Of a DNA stretch of 64,000 bases, positions 17,309 to 26,699 are shown piece by piece; the stretch's first letter is position 1; every line of letters starts with the position of its first letter. Under the pieces are notes generated by a model, which worked only from the letters and a program-made list of their open reading frames with translations, was not told where the DNA came from and did not search any database. Origin of the DNA: Candidatus Saccharimonadota bacterium (GTDB lineage: Bacteria > Patescibacteriota > Saccharimonadia > Saccharimonadales > UBA4665); the NCBI GenBank assembly GCA_029288365.1, contig JARIHI010000005.1, forward strand, positions 1 to 64,000. The letters are read 5' to 3'. A program made the translations under genes and the position numbers.

Positions 17309-18385
17309 ATGGGCACCGCAAGAACAACTCTTTTCTTTAAAGATAGACCATTATTTGGACTGGATATTGGCACCGGCTCGATTAAAGTCATGCAGATTGG
17401 TCCAGAAACCAGGAAAAAACGGCCTGTAATTGGTTACGGCATGACGCGATTTGACCCGAATGTTATGAAAGAAGGTGAGATCGTTGACATGAAAACCGTG
17501 GCAAAAGCTGCAAAGGACCTTTTTCAGCACCAACTCATAGGAGATATAACGACCCGTCGTGTTGCGCTTTCGGTTCCGACGTTTCGTACGTATACCCGTG
17601 AAATGCAACTACCAAAAATGAACGAAAAGGAGCTAGCCGAGGCCATCCAGACCGAAGCGGAGCAATATATCCCTCGACCTCTCGACGAACTGTACCTGGA
17701 CTACACTATTACTGATCGTACTGAAAATGAGGTTATGGTGTACATGGTAGCCGTGTCGAAGAATATCGTCGACTCATATACAAATCTTATGCATGTGCTG
17801 GGACTTGAGGTGGTATTTATTGAGCCGAGTATTATCGCATCTACCCGATTACTGGGGCTGGATGCCCACAATGAATTACCTGGTGTACTTGTCGACTTTG
17901 GTACGCGCTCGGCAGATATTTCAATTTTCGACAATCAGCACGTCACCGTAACTGGTACCGTAGAATCTGGTGGTGATCTATTTACTGAAAATATCAAAGA
18001 TGCTTTGACGGTAAGTCACGCCGAGGCTGCGCTTATTAAAACTAAATACGGTCTTAGTCTGAGTAAAAAACAAGGCGAGATTCGCAAAGCTGTAGAGCCT
18101 CTCTTAAGTCAAACTATAAAAGAAGTCAGGCGCATGGTGCGCTACTACGAAGAACGTGGCGACGGCAGCAATAAAATCGGCCAAATTATTACTATGGGTG
18201 GTGGCGCTAATATGCCGGGCTTGAACGATTACTTAACCGAGCACTTGCGCATGCCTGTACGTATGTTTGACCCCTGGCAAGTATTGGATTATGGCAAATT
18301 ACAACCTCCTAGCTATGCTGAACGATCAATGTATATGACGGTAGCAGGACTCGGGCTCGTTCAGTCAAAAGGAGTAATAGCATGA
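17309..18385 (+). CDS. pilM: Type IV pilus protein PilM
   Basis: 358 residues from ATG 17309 (AAGGA upstream; an adjacent TTG is less likely). Actin-like fold: phosphate-1 motif GLDIGTGSIKVMQIG near residues 17-31, VDFGTRSADISIFD near 195-208, and the adenosine motif MGGGANMPGLNDYL near 297-310. PilM is a cytoplasmic ring protein that binds the N-terminus of PilN. It overlaps pilN by 4 nt. Confidence 0.93.
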   Translation: MGTARTTLFFKDRPLFGLDIGTGSIKVMQIGPETRKKRPVIGYGMTRFDPNVMKEGEIVDMKTVAKAAKDLFQHQLIGDITTRRVALSVPTFRTYTREMQLPKMNEKELAEAIQTEAEQYIPRPLDELYLDYTITDRTENEVMVYMVAVSKNIVDSYTNLMHVLGLEVVFIEPSIIASTRLLGLDAHNELPGVLVDFGTRSADISIFDNQHVTVTGTVESGGDLFTENIKDALTVSHAEAALIKTKYGLSLSKKQGEIRKAVEPLLSQTIKEVRRMVRYYEERGDGSNKIGQIITMGGGANMPGLNDYLTEHLRMPVRMFDPWQVLDYGKLQPPSYAERSMYMTVAGLGLVQSKGVIA

Positions 18386-18990
18386 TCAATTTACTGCCTT
18401 CTGAGCTCAAGCAATCTTTGGCGTTTGCCCACCATAACACCAAACTTATAAAAGTCATCATCGGACTAGGCGTTGGCATAATCGGTATTATCATAGTGGT
18501 TATCGGTAGCTTAATCTACTTACAGCAAGAAACAAATATTTATAAGGACTCCACTGCTAAGGCAGCCATTACTCTTGAGGAGCAACACGAAAAAGAAACC
18601 ATGGGACGCGTACAAGACATTGGTAATAGTCTTAAATTAGTTGTAGATGTACTTTCTCAAGAAATTCTTTTTTCTAAGTTATTGCGCCAAGTGGGCTCAG
18701 CTATGCCACCCGATACTGTCTTGCAGGACCTTAAGCTTAGCAGCGAGCTGGACGGAGCCATTGAACTGCAAGCTGGCGCAAAAGATTATAACTCTGCCAC
18801 TCAAATCCAGGTTAATCTTGAGCAAGGCTCAGACAGTGTCTTTGCAAAAGCCGACCTTATAGGAGTAAATTGCTCTTCGCCGACTGACGGAAAAAGTGAT
18901 CCATATCCATGCAAAGCCTCTTTGACCGCTGTTTTTAGTAAAGACAGTGACTTTAAACTTCTGGACAAAGCCAAGAAGGGAAATAATTAA
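18382..18990 (+). CDS. pilN: Type IV pilus protein PilN
   Basis: 202 residues. It starts with INLLPSELKQS, the conserved PilM-binding N-terminus of PilN, followed by a single span (VIIGLGVGIIGIIIVVIGSLIYL), a coiled-coil stretch and a ferredoxin-like extracytoplasmic domain with two cysteines. PilN links PilM inside with PilO outside the membrane. Overlaps pilM by 4 nt and is immediately followed by pilO. Confidence 0.9.
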   Translation: MINLLPSELKQSLAFAHHNTKLIKVIIGLGVGIIGIIIVVIGSLIYLQQETNIYKDSTAKAAITLEEQHEKETMGRVQDIGNSLKLVVDVLSQEILFSKLLRQVGSAMPPDTVLQDLKLSSELDGAIELQAGAKDYNSATQIQVNLEQGSDSVFAKADLIGVNCSSPTDGKSDPYPCKASLTAVFSKDSDFKLLDKAKKGNN

Positions 18991-19608
18991 ATGAATACGA
19001 GTAAGCGTACTTTCTTTGGCCTTATGGGATTAGTCGCTTTACTGGTAGTGATAGCTGGCGGTACAACCTATTTCGGCATTGGTATGTTGCAAAAAAAGGG
19101 CAATGAGCTTATACGCCTTAAGGAAAAGCAGCAAATTCTGAAGAGTCGTCAAGATGCGCTGGCAAGTGCGGAGCGTGATGTAAAGGATTATGCTGAATTG
19201 GAAAAAATCAGCAAAGCAATCGTACCACAAGAAAAAGATCAAGCACGTACTGTACGCGAAATTGTATCAATAGCCGACCAAACCGGTGTGCCTTTGGAGT
19301 CAGTACAATTTCCCGCCTCCACACTTGGTGGTAAAAAAAATTCAAGCTCTGCAAAAGTATCTACCACCGATCCTAATAAAACTCAACTTACCGAGGTACC
19401 CGGCATAAAGGGCTTGTACGCAATGGAGATTACTGTTTTGTCAGATACCAAAAACCCTGTACCGTACAGCCGGGTCTTGGGCTTTTTGGAAAAACTTGAA
19501 CAAAATCGTCGGACCGCTCATGTAACGAACATTTCCATACAGCCCGAACAAGATAATCGTAATTTAGTTACTTTCACTGTTATGCTAAATGTATACATAA
19601 AGCCATGA
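18991..19608 (+). CDS. pilO: Type IV pilus protein PilO
   Basis: 205 residues with a single N-terminal span (FFGLMGLVALLVVIAGGTTYFGIGML), a coiled coil rich in Lys/Gln/Glu (residues 34-85), and a C-terminal domain with the PilO pattern YSRVLGFLEKLEQNRRTAHVTNISIQP. It starts directly after the pilN stop and overlaps the next gene by 4 nt. With PilM and PilN it forms the alignment complex of the pilus machine. Confidence 0.88.
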   Translation: MNTSKRTFFGLMGLVALLVVIAGGTTYFGIGMLQKKGNELIRLKEKQQILKSRQDALASAERDVKDYAELEKISKAIVPQEKDQARTVREIVSIADQTGVPLESVQFPASTLGGKKNSSSAKVSTTDPNKTQLTEVPGIKGLYAMEITVLSDTKNPVPYSRVLGFLEKLEQNRRTAHVTNISIQPEQDNRNLVTFTVMLNVYIKP

Positions 19609-19904
19609 ATATAGATAAAGATAGCCTCACCGCCTATAAAGACAAAGTATTGATCTATCTGCAACGCCATGCGCTATTTTTAGGTATAGCAGCCTTTGGT
19701 ATACTGTATGTGTACATTGTTTTGCAGGCAACTTCACTGGCCACTAAGAAGCCTGACGAGGCTGTTGTCTCCAAGCAGTTCCAGTCTGTACCTCACCCTA
19801 AAGTCAACAAAGATGTCGCCAAAACTATTGAGGGACTCGAATCTCAAAATATACACGTACAAGCGATCTTTGATCAAGCCCGTGACAATCCCTTCAGTGA
19901 GTAG
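19605..19904 (+). CDS. Small single-span protein at the end of the pilMNO operon (PilP-like?)
   Basis: 99 residues with one span (LFLGIAAFGILYVYIVLQ near 25-42) and an outside tail ending in ARDNPFSE, which recalls the RNPF/RDPF motif of GspC/PilP. It overlaps pilO by 4 nt. No secretin gene is present and the cell is probably monoderm, so a classical PilP role is doubtful. It may be a fourth alignment-complex subunit. The PilP link is inference only. Confidence 0.7.
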   Translation: MNIDKDSLTAYKDKVLIYLQRHALFLGIAAFGILYVYIVLQATSLATKKPDEAVVSKQFQSVPHPKVNKDVAKTIEGLESQNIHVQAIFDQARDNPFSE

Positions 19905-19906
19905 TT

Positions 19907-20677
19907 TTAGTCATTATCAATATTTGCAACTGGACGACCATTTTTAAACGCTTCCACGGCGTTGTTGAGTAGCGCAATTTGTTTTTTAGGGTTTGTAACG
20001 TAGTTGAATCGATAGGTAGTTTCATCACCCTGCGTTGAAAGCCGTATCGAGCCGTAGTTGAATAGTTGCTGGATAATATTTTCTTGGCGATAGCTCGCAT
20101 CTTCAATATTTGAAAGACTTACAGTTTGCTCATGTTTAGAAAAGAGACTAAGCTGAATTTCCTGAATAACGCTTTCATTCGTCAAATAAAATCTATTTTG
20201 AATATATACGTATGTAGCAATAAGCCCACCAATTACAAAAAGAGTACCGAGTAGTAGTGCAAGCACACTAACTACAAGAACAGATGGCAATCCTCCCGGA
20301 TTAGACGCAGAACTTCGAAAAGACTCATAAAAAGGTATCGCTCCAATTAAAAGTACGAGCATAAGACCAACAAAACCAAAAATCGGCACCAAGCCAATTG
20401 GATGACGACGTACGGCACTAATAATATATTCACCTTCGCTCAAGTTAAGGTTGGGATATTGCTTGCGCGAGGCTTCATATTTTGCCTGAACTTCAGGAGT
20501 TAATTGCGGCGCTGCTGGATCAAATGGACGCGTGACATGGATTGTTTGATTAGTTGACTCTTGGGCAGATTGCTGCTGGTCTTCTGCAGGGCGTAAGTAT
20601 AGTGGGCGCCCTTCGGTATCGTATGCTACCGGCTTAGTATAATCTTGCTCTTCGGGTTGTTGTGTTTCTGGCTGCAT
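19907..20677 (-). CDS. Membrane protein with bacterial PH domain (YdbS/bPH2-like)
   Basis: 256 residues. A Gln/Pro-rich cytoplasmic N-terminus (1-75) is followed by EGEYIISAVRRHPIG, two membrane spans (IGLVPIFGFVGLMLVLLIGAIPFY and VLVVSVLALLLGTLFVIGGLIATYVYI), and then the bPH2 core (RFYLTNESVIQEIQLSLFSKHEQTVSLSNIEDASYRQ). The family is widespread in Saccharibacteria and Gram-positives with unclear function. It lies 11 bp after ruvB on the same strand and converges with the pilus operon, stop codons 2 nt apart. Confidence 0.85.
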   Translation of the reverse strand: MQPETQQPEEQDYTKPVAYDTEGRPLYLRPAEDQQQSAQESTNQTIHVTRPFDPAAPQLTPEVQAKYEASRKQYPNLNLSEGEYIISAVRRHPIGLVPIFGFVGLMLVLLIGAIPFYESFRSSASNPGGLPSVLVVSVLALLLGTLFVIGGLIATYVYIQNRFYLTNESVIQEIQLSLFSKHEQTVSLSNIEDASYRQENIIQQLFNYGSIRLSTQGDETTYRFNYVTNPKKQIALLNNAVEAFKNGRPVANIDND

Positions 20678-20688
20678 GTACGGATGTA

Positions 20689-21729
20689 TTATAGCAGGTT
20701 CGTTTGTGGAGTTTTCTCATTTGCCGGTTGCTTTTTACCCAAATGCTCGTAGGCTTTATGGGTAACTTTCCGTCCGCGCGGTGTACGCTCCAGCATACCT
20801 ATTTGCATAAGGTACGGTTCAAAAAAATCTTCAATAGTTGAACGTTCGTCACCAGTTATTGCTGCTAGAGTTTCTACGCCTACTGGACCACCGCTGTGAT
20901 TAGTGATAATCGTTTCGAGTATTCTACGATCAGCCGGATCTAAACCAATGGCATCAATTTCTAGCAAATTCAACGCACCATGAGCAACAACCGTATCGAT
21001 AATTCCGTCACCATTAATGTCAGCGTAATCACGCACTCGCTTAAGTAGCCTGTTGGCAATACGAGGCGTAAGCCGTGCGCGCGTAGCAATAATATCAGCA
21101 GCTTCTGGGTGAATTGTAACATCTAAAATACCGGCAGATCGATTAACAATTTTAGTAATTTCTCCAGGAGTATAAAATTCTAGCCGATGCATAATGCCAA
21201 ATCTATCACGCAAAGGAGCTGCGAGCGCTCCAGTACGAGTTGTGGCGCCGATAATTGTAAACTTGGGCAAATCTAAACGTAAGCTTTTGGCGCTTGGCCC
21301 CTTGCCTAGCATAATATCCAGCTTGAAATCTTCCATAGCCGAATATAAGACTTCTTCAACACTACGATTCAGACGATGAATTTCATCGATAAATAAAATG
21401 TCACCGTTTTGCAAGTTCGTTAGTAAGCTCGCTAGATCTGCTGCTCGTCCCACTGCCGGACCACTAGTAATTCTAATTTGAGCTCCCATTTCGTGTGCAA
21501 TCACGCTTGCCATCGTTGTTTTGCCAAGTCCCGGTGGCCCATATAAAAGCACATGATCAAGTGGTTCACCGCGCTTCTTAGCAGCGTCAATTGCTAGCTT
21601 AATATTTCTCTTGAGTCGTTCTTGGCCAATGTAGCTCGCGAAGTCCTTTGGACGTAAACTATTTTCAAGCTGCTGCTCATCTTGGTTGTCGTCTGACACA
21701 CTTGTATTTACAATTCGCTCAATCGCCAT
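20689..21729 (-). CDS. ruvB: Holliday junction helicase RuvB
   Basis: Full-length RuvB, 346 residues. It begins with [29 protein letters not shown], then Walker [10 protein letters not shown] near 65-73, Walker [11 protein letters not shown], sensor 1 GATTRTG, the arginine finger region APLRDRFGI, and the winged-helix C-domain ending with RTPRGRKVT. It forms the hexameric motor that branch-migrates Holliday junctions with RuvA. It lies at the downstream end of a yebC-ruvC-ruvA-ruvB string interrupted by a UbiB-like kinase. Confidence 0.97.
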   Translation of the reverse strand: MAIERIVNTSVSDDNQDEQQLENSLRPKDFASYIGQERLKRNIKLAIDAAKKRGEPLDHVLLYGPPGLGKTTMASVIAHEMGAQIRITSGPAVGRAADLASLLTNLQNGDILFIDEIHRLNRSVEEVLYSAMEDFKLDIMLGKGPSAKSLRLDLPKFTIIGATTRTGALAAPLRDRFGIMHRLEFYTPGEITKIVNRSAGILDVTIHPEAADIIATRARLTPRIANRLLKRVRDYADINGDGIIDTVVAHGALNLLEIDAIGLDPADRRILETIITNHSGGPVGVETLAAITGDERSTIEDFFEPYLMQIGMLERTPRGRKVTHKAYEHLGKKQPANEKTPQTNLL

Positions 21730-21753
21730 GTGTTTTCATTATACCAGTTATAC

Positions 21754-21936
21754 TTATCGAGCTGATCGGAAGCCAATAAACGCCAGTATCAGACTAATAA
21801 CCACATCTACAAATATCAGCGGTACGATAGGCAAATTGGGATCAGCCTGATAAAGTCCCAACGTACCAAGCCAGATAACAATAATCGTACCAGCGGTGTA
21901 GGGGTGTTTAATATACAGATATAAATCTTTAAACAT
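21754..21936 (-). CDS. Small two-span membrane protein
   Basis: 60 residues with two hydrophobic spans (YTAGTIIVIWLGTLGLY and LPIVPLIFVDVVISLILAFIGF). The start overlaps the 3' end of the UbiB-like kinase gene by 8 nt, and ruvB starts 24 bp after its stop, so it is part of the ruv operon. No family recognised. Confidence 0.65.
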   Translation of the reverse strand: MFKDLYLYIKHPYTAGTIIVIWLGTLGLYQADPNLPIVPLIFVDVVISLILAFIGFRSAR

Positions 21937-23395
21937 AGCTTAAGCCTCCTTGCATAATGCGACGATGTAATTGTGGATTTTTGTACGAAATCTGATCTAA
22001 CCAGCTAGCCAAAATTTCAAATGCTGTTTCCGGATGTAACAAGTTATCGGGCGCGTTCATATTTACACTTTGCACATTATCCATCACAATTTCATAAATT
22101 TCTTTCAGAACTTCTTTTTTCATACCAAGCTCACTCACAAGTGCAATACATAGATTTGCGGCCCTCATTAGCTCTGGCCCGTCTAATTCGTACTGCAAAC
22201 AAAATTGGTTATTCTTATTAATGATCGAGCCAAATAGCGCCATCATCTTATTGTTGTCTAGAAGATATTGGATTCTATTGCTTTGTTCGTACAATTTTTG
22301 TTCAGCCACCGCAATCATACCATCTACAATGCGTAAATCTGCCGAGAAGTATTCGTCTAAGCTTTTTGCGGCTTTTATAATATCACCGCCATACATTTCT
22401 AATATTGCTTGACTATAGCTCCGCATATCAAACTGATCGTGATAGATATTGTAGTACTGCTTAATAAGCGCGTAAAATCCGGTCATATTACGTGGCGCTG
22501 GCGCCTGTAGGCCATAGTCGATCAGGCCAACTTTATTGCCCGGTAAAAACTTTACATTTCCTGGGTGAGGATCGCCATACGTAGTACCATTGCGGAAAAT
22601 ACTTGTTAAGATCTCTGCGCCAAATGCAACTAATTGCGCATGTAAGTCACTGCCAGTTACCTGGTAAATATATCCTTGAGGATCAGTCCCCTGCTTGGTC
22701 ACCCGCAGTAAATCAGTTGCAGCAACACCACCTACATACTCTTGGCAAATAAGGTGTTTGGTAGAAAGATTACGAAACGTGTATGGAATGTAAATATTTT
22801 TATGATCTTTATATCTTTCGTGCAAGGTAACAGCATATTCTGCTTCTAAGATATAATTCGTTTCGGCCCTGGTAGCTTTTGCCAGTTCTTTGTGCAGTCG
22901 TGAAGTACTCACAGCGCCACCTATAGAAAAAACGTCTATAATTCTGCTGATCCAGCCTAGCATCCTTAAATCAAATGGCAAGGTCCGTGCAATACTGGGT
23001 CGTAAAACTTTAATGATCACATCTGTGTCATTATGTCGCGCCAGGTAGACCTGCCCAAAAGAGCCTGCGGCAAACGGTTCAGTACTCTGCAACTGGAGTT
23101 GATATGCTGAATTTCCAAGCTCGCTTTTTAGTAGCGCATGGATATTTATCGGGTCATACGTAACGTGGTCATATACTTCGTATAGGTCATACTCCTGAAG
23201 GGACTGGAAAATTTCGGATTGCAAAACGAGAAGTTGCAGGAATTTTATATATACCCCACCAAGTTTTCGAAACTCCATATAAAACAACGTGGGTATTTCT
23301 GCTCGGCGGCCTTGCAGTGCCAGCACAGCACAAGTAACACATAGTTTACTTACCAACAAAAAGCGTTTGGTTCGCCAAAAAATCTGGCGTTTCAT
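21929..23395 (-). CDS. UbiB/ABC1 (ADCK)-family atypical kinase
   Basis: 488 residues. The ABC1 signature is visible in order: GGVYIKFLQLLVLQSEIF near 46-63 (the KxGQ loop reads KFLQ), AAGSFGQVYLAR near 109-120 in place of a classical P-loop, IIKVLRP with the catalytic lysine, GDPHPGNVKF near 275-284, and LIDYGL near 291-296. Family members are ATPases/kinases involved in isoprenoid-lipid biology. No quinone pathway is visible here, so its substrate is unknown. It overlaps its neighbours on both sides and lies inside the ruvC-ruvA-ruvB operon. Confidence 0.85.
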   Translation of the reverse strand: MKRQIFWRTKRFLLVSKLCVTCAVLALQGRRAEIPTLFYMEFRKLGGVYIKFLQLLVLQSEIFQSLQEYDLYEVYDHVTYDPINIHALLKSELGNSAYQLQLQSTEPFAAGSFGQVYLARHNDTDVIIKVLRPSIARTLPFDLRMLGWISRIIDVFSIGGAVSTSRLHKELAKATRAETNYILEAEYAVTLHERYKDHKNIYIPYTFRNLSTKHLICQEYVGGVAATDLLRVTKQGTDPQGYIYQVTGSDLHAQLVAFGAEILTSIFRNGTTYGDPHPGNVKFLPGNKVGLIDYGLQAPAPRNMTGFYALIKQYYNIYHDQFDMRSYSQAILEMYGGDIIKAAKSLDEYFSADLRIVDGMIAVAEQKLYEQSNRIQYLLDNNKMMALFGSIINKNNQFCLQYELDGPELMRAANLCIALVSELGMKKEVLKEIYEIVMDNVQSVNMNAPDNLLHPETAFEILASWLDQISYKNPQLHRRIMQGGLSYV

Positions 23396-23556
23396 GATTT
23401 CCTCGTAGTAAACCCGATTACATACATACCAAGAGTAAAAGTCATGAGCGCTACATACAACAGAAGCCTATCAGTTGTTGCCAACTTAAAGTGTGCCAGA
23501 GCAATTCCCACAATCCACGCTACACATATAGTTAAAAGAATGAAATAATAGCGCAT
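23392..23556 (-). CDS. 54-residue two-span membrane protein
   Basis: A short frame of 54 codons from ATG 23556: MRYYFILLTICVAWIVGIAL then a charged turn, a second span (LLLYVALMTFTLGMYVIGF) and a basic end (TTRKS). Its TGA overlaps the ATG of the UbiB-like kinase gene in ATGA, a strong sign of translational coupling. It is likely a membrane partner of the kinase. Confidence 0.7.
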   Translation of the reverse strand: MRYYFILLTICVAWIVGIALAHFKLATTDRLLLYVALMTFTLGMYVIGFTTRKS

Positions 23557-23600
23557 ATTATCTGCATTATAGCAAACAACCTTCGACTTAGATAGTGTTA

Positions 23601-24173
23601 TTACTTCTTAAGAGCCCGCCTAATTCGTTCTTCGGTCGGGAGGGTTATATCTATTTTATCAAGAGCCATTTGCGCATCAGCTTCGGTAAAGCCAAGCGCT
23701 ACCAGAGCCTGCCAGGCTTCGTCATGTTGCCTAACACCAGCTCGGGCCACTAAACCTTCAGCCGCTTCGCCAACAGGTGCACCCATTTTATCCCGAAGCT
23801 CTACCACAATCTGTTCAGCTGCACGCTTACCTACACCTTTAGCGCTTTGTAAATACTTTACCTCTCCATTAGCAATAGCAGCGCGTACTGTATCGCTCGA
23901 ACCAATGTCCAAAATTGCTAAAGCTACCTTTGGCCCAACGTTTTTTACACTTAATAATTGTTCAAAAAGCGACTTTGTCTCAAAATTAACAAAACCATAT
24001 AAATCATGTACATCTTCTTTGATATGTTCATAAATATATAGTTTTATTTCTTTGCCAAGCTGCAGACTGTCTGCATCGGAACTGCTCACAGATACACCAT
24101 ATCCTACGCCGGCACACTCTAGAACAACTCCGTGCAAATTTTCCGTAACAATTCCTCGCAATGTTGCTATCAT
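23601..24173 (-). CDS. ruvA: Holliday junction protein RuvA
   Basis: 190 residues. Domain I OB fold (MIATLRGIVTENLHGVVLECAGVGYGV), domain II with two helix-hairpin-helix motifs (LLSVKNVGPKVALAIL and LQSAKGVGKRAAEQIVVELRDK), and domain III (EAWQALVALGFTEADAQMALDKI) that binds RuvB. It follows ruvC by 38 bp in the usual ruvC-ruvA order. Confidence 0.96.
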   Translation of the reverse strand: MIATLRGIVTENLHGVVLECAGVGYGVSVSSSDADSLQLGKEIKLYIYEHIKEDVHDLYGFVNFETKSLFEQLLSVKNVGPKVALAILDIGSSDTVRAAIANGEVKYLQSAKGVGKRAAEQIVVELRDKMGAPVGEAAEGLVARAGVRQHDEAWQALVALGFTEADAQMALDKIDITLPTEERIRRALKK

Positions 24174-24211
24174 CGTTTACCAGTATATCGTAAGCTGCCT
24201 TTATCTGAGTA

Positions 24212-24685
24212 TCAAAAACGCATACTCTGCACATACATAAGTGCGGCAGCAAGGGCATCGGCGCAATCGTCAGGCTTGGGTACTTCTTGCAAACCGAGCG
24301 TTATGCGCACCATTTCTTGCACTTGTTTTTTATCAGCCCGGCCATAACCAGTTAAAGCCTGCTTAATTTGTAAAGGCGTATATTCATATATCTCTAAGTT
24401 GGCCTGTTTACCGCATAAAAGCACTACGCCGCGAGCCTGAGCTACTGTCATGGCAGTCGTAACATTTTGAGCAAAGAATAGCTTCTCTACTGACATAACT
24501 GTGGGCTTTGTATTCGTAATAATATCTGTTAACTCTTCATAGATGGTTTGCAAACGTACTGCATCATCCTCCTTTACAGGTGTCCGAATAACGCCGGCAT
24601 CAACTAACTGGGCATTGCCTTTTGTAAACTCAATGACCCCAAACCCCAAAATACCTGTACCTGGATCAATACCTAGGACTCTCAT
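24212..24685 (-). CDS. ruvC: Holliday junction resolvase RuvC
   Basis: 157 residues, normal RuvC length. The catalytic acidic residues are visible: GIDPGTG at the N-terminus, VEKLFF near 66-71 and the C-terminal PDDCADALAAAL. It cuts Holliday junctions processed by RuvAB. It overlaps the upstream phosphatase gene by 4 nt. Confidence 0.96.
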   Translation of the reverse strand: MRVLGIDPGTGILGFGVIEFTKGNAQLVDAGVIRTPVKEDDAVRLQTIYEELTDIITNTKPTVMSVEKLFFAQNVTTAMTVAQARGVVLLCGKQANLEIYEYTPLQIKQALTGYGRADKKQVQEMVRITLGLQEVPKPDDCADALAAALMYVQSMRF

Positions 24686-25449
24686 AGTAACTTCAATAGC
24701 TCCTCATGGATATGGCCGTTACTCATAACAGCACCGTTTATTTGTCTATCGTACCGCTGCTCTTTGCCTTCTAAGTCTGTTACTTTGCCGCCCGCTTCCT
24801 CAATAATCAGTTTTATAGCCGCAATATCGTGAGCGCCACTATGCAAAAAAATGCGTCCGTCTAATGAACCCTCTGCGACTAAACAGCCTTTGAATACAGC
24901 GCCATAAGATTGTATTACTTTTACACCACCTTGCCTTACACGAGTTTCTTGTAGGGCAGCTACCCCATCAATCGTGCCGCTACTTGATCCCGCTAGTCTG
25001 AGTCCTGGCCCCCATTTTCTGTTAGAGACGTGAATTGTTTCTCCATTTAACCTTGCTCCTCTCCCAACGGTCGCTTCGTAGACGTCACCAGTAAACGGAT
25101 TATACGTAACTGCAACCACTGGCATGCCGTCAATAACGAGGGCTAAAGAAAACATTGATGTAGGAATATGGAAAATGAATGCCGGGGTACCGTCTATCGG
25201 GTCACACACCCACAGTCGATTGCGATCCGCCTCCCAGCTTGCCTCTTCTCCCAGAAGCCCATACTTTGGAAACTTGGCTTGAACTGCTTCGATAATAGCG
25301 TCATTAACTTCTATGTCAGCTGTAGTTATTGGCGTGTTATCGGCTTTCGTTTCCACGTGTTGGTCAATACGATAATATTTTTTCATTATCCTGCCAGCTT
25401 TATAGGCAAACTCTTTTGCAAAAGCCAATTCTTTATCGTATTTAGCCAT
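24682..25449 (-). CDS. Inositol monophosphatase-family phosphatase
   Basis: 255 residues with the complete Mg-dependent FIG motif set: GEEASWE near 62-68, WVCDPIDGTPAF near 79-90, and the C-terminal SGAHDIAAIKLIIEEAGG near 206-223. It could act on inositol monophosphate, histidinol phosphate (HisN) or PAP (CysQ). No histidine or sulfate genes are nearby, so the substrate remains open. It overlaps ruvC by 4 nt and the membrane gene upstream by 8 nt. Confidence 0.88.
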   Translation of the reverse strand: MAKYDKELAFAKEFAYKAGRIMKKYYRIDQHVETKADNTPITTADIEVNDAIIEAVQAKFPKYGLLGEEASWEADRNRLWVCDPIDGTPAFIFHIPTSMFSLALVIDGMPVVAVTYNPFTGDVYEATVGRGARLNGETIHVSNRKWGPGLRLAGSSSGTIDGVAALQETRVRQGGVKVIQSYGAVFKGCLVAEGSLDGRIFLHSGAHDIAAIKLIIEEAGGKVTDLEGKEQRYDRQINGAVMSNGHIHEELLKLL

Positions 25450-25834
25450 TTTGAGACATCTTTCCGATATGTTTCCTTGCTCCTAAATACAAAATGTACG
25501 CCGCTAGCAACGTCAGAAAATAGGCGACAAAGTTCTTAAAAATAGTCTTTTGTTTATTGAAATTATATTCGTCCAGTGATTGTTCATATTGAGCTTGAGG
25601 CACGCCATCATATAAGCTATATTTTGGTGCATTGGCTGCAAAAGTATACGGCCACCCCCCAATCTCTTCTGGGAGAGGTGCGCACATACCAGCTGACACG
25701 TCATTATCTGAGCACGGTAAATAAGTAGGTGCCCGTTTCCACTCACTAGCAATAAGAGACAAGAGAGCACTGAGCAGAAAAGTTATTACAAATACTTTGA
25801 GAAATTTTACGTAGGCCCCCTTTTGTACAGACAT
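25442..25834 (-). CDS. Two-span membrane protein of unknown function
   Basis: 130 residues. A span near residues 11-27 (FVITFLLSALLSLIASEW), then an extracytoplasmic loop with two cysteines (PCSDNDVSAGMC) and a Tyr-rich segment, then a second span (IFKNFVAYFLTLLAAYILYLGA). The cysteine pair outside the membrane may be disulfide-bonded. It sits 4 bp after yebC and overlaps the phosphatase gene. Confidence 0.7.
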   Translation of the reverse strand: MSVQKGAYVKFLKVFVITFLLSALLSLIASEWKRAPTYLPCSDNDVSAGMCAPLPEEIGGWPYTFAANAPKYSLYDGVPQAQYEQSLDEYNFNKQKTIFKNFVAYFLTLLAAYILYLGARKHIGKMSQNG

Positions 25835-25838
25835 ATCT

Positions 25839-26567
25839 CTAACCTAGCAGCTCTTCGGGTATATCAAAATTAACGTGAGTATTTACGACATCGTCAAGCG
25901 ACTCAAGCGCATCCATCATGCGCATGATTTTACCGGCTGTGGCTTCATCGGTTACGGCTACTGTGTTGTTCGGTACAAACGTTTGTTCGGTCTCTATAAT
26001 ATCCAGTCCAACCCCTTTCAGCGTATCACGGATTTTCGTAAGTTCTTTGGGGTCGGTATAGATGACCGATTCGCCATCTTCTTCCTGTACGTCCTCGGCG
26101 CCAGCATCAAGAGCCGCTAGCATTATTTCATCACCTACACCTTGAATGCGAATCATTCCTTTGCGATCAAATTGAAATGCTACGGCACCTTTTTCGGCAA
26201 TATTGCCGCCATGCTTGCTAAAAGCCAGCTTAACGTCCGGATATGTACGATTCAGGTTATCTGTTGCACATTCCACCAGGACCGCCACGCCACCTGAGCC
26301 ATAGCCTTCATACATAACTTCCTGGATTTGTGCACCACCCAGCTTACCCGAACCACGGTCAATTGAACGCTGGATATTGGTATTTGGCATATTTGCAGCC
26401 CGAGCCTTTTCTATGGCTAAAGCCAAAACCGGATTCATGGCCGGATCAGTACCGTTTTTAGCGGCCAGTGCAATTTGATTGCCAATTTTTGTAAATACCG
26501 CACCGCGCTTGGCATCCTCTACAGCTTTACCGCGTTTAATTTTTGACCATTTATTATGTCCTGCCAC
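25839..26567 (-). CDS. yebC: YebC/TACO1-family translation or transcription factor
   Basis: 242 residues from GTG 26567, which gives the family start (M)AGHNKWSKIKRGKAVEDAKRG and follows GGAG with an 8-nt gap; a TTG two codons upstream is less likely. NMPNTNIQRSIDRGSG and YEGYGSGGVAVLVECATDN are family signatures. YebC proteins are reported as DNA-binding regulators and, more recently, as factors easing ribosome stalling at proline stretches. It heads the ruvCAB string, a classic arrangement. Confidence 0.95.
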   Translation of the reverse strand: MAGHNKWSKIKRGKAVEDAKRGAVFTKIGNQIALAAKNGTDPAMNPVLALAIEKARAANMPNTNIQRSIDRGSGKLGGAQIQEVMYEGYGSGGVAVLVECATDNLNRTYPDVKLAFSKHGGNIAEKGAVAFQFDRKGMIRIQGVGDEIMLAALDAGAEDVQEEDGESVIYTDPKELTKIRDTLKGVGLDIIETEQTFVPNNTVAVTDEATAGKIMRMMDALESLDDVVNTHVNFDIPEELLG

Positions 26568-26646
26568 AATCAAAACTCCATGAAAGTAATCTATTTCTTA
26601 TCTGTTATTATACTAGCTTCCAGCATTTTCGCTAGTTGCAAACAAT

Positions 26647-26672
26647 AAAAAAGGGGCTCTTTTAGCCCCTTG
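26647..26672 (-). terminator. Intrinsic terminator for the KGG-protein gene
   Basis: On minus, AAGGGGCT and AGCCCCTT flank a 5-nt loop and run into TTTTTT. It lies about 28 nt after the stop of the 38-residue gene. Confidence 0.85.
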
Positions 26673-26699
26673 TCATATGTCTTTCTGGCATCCAGGTTG

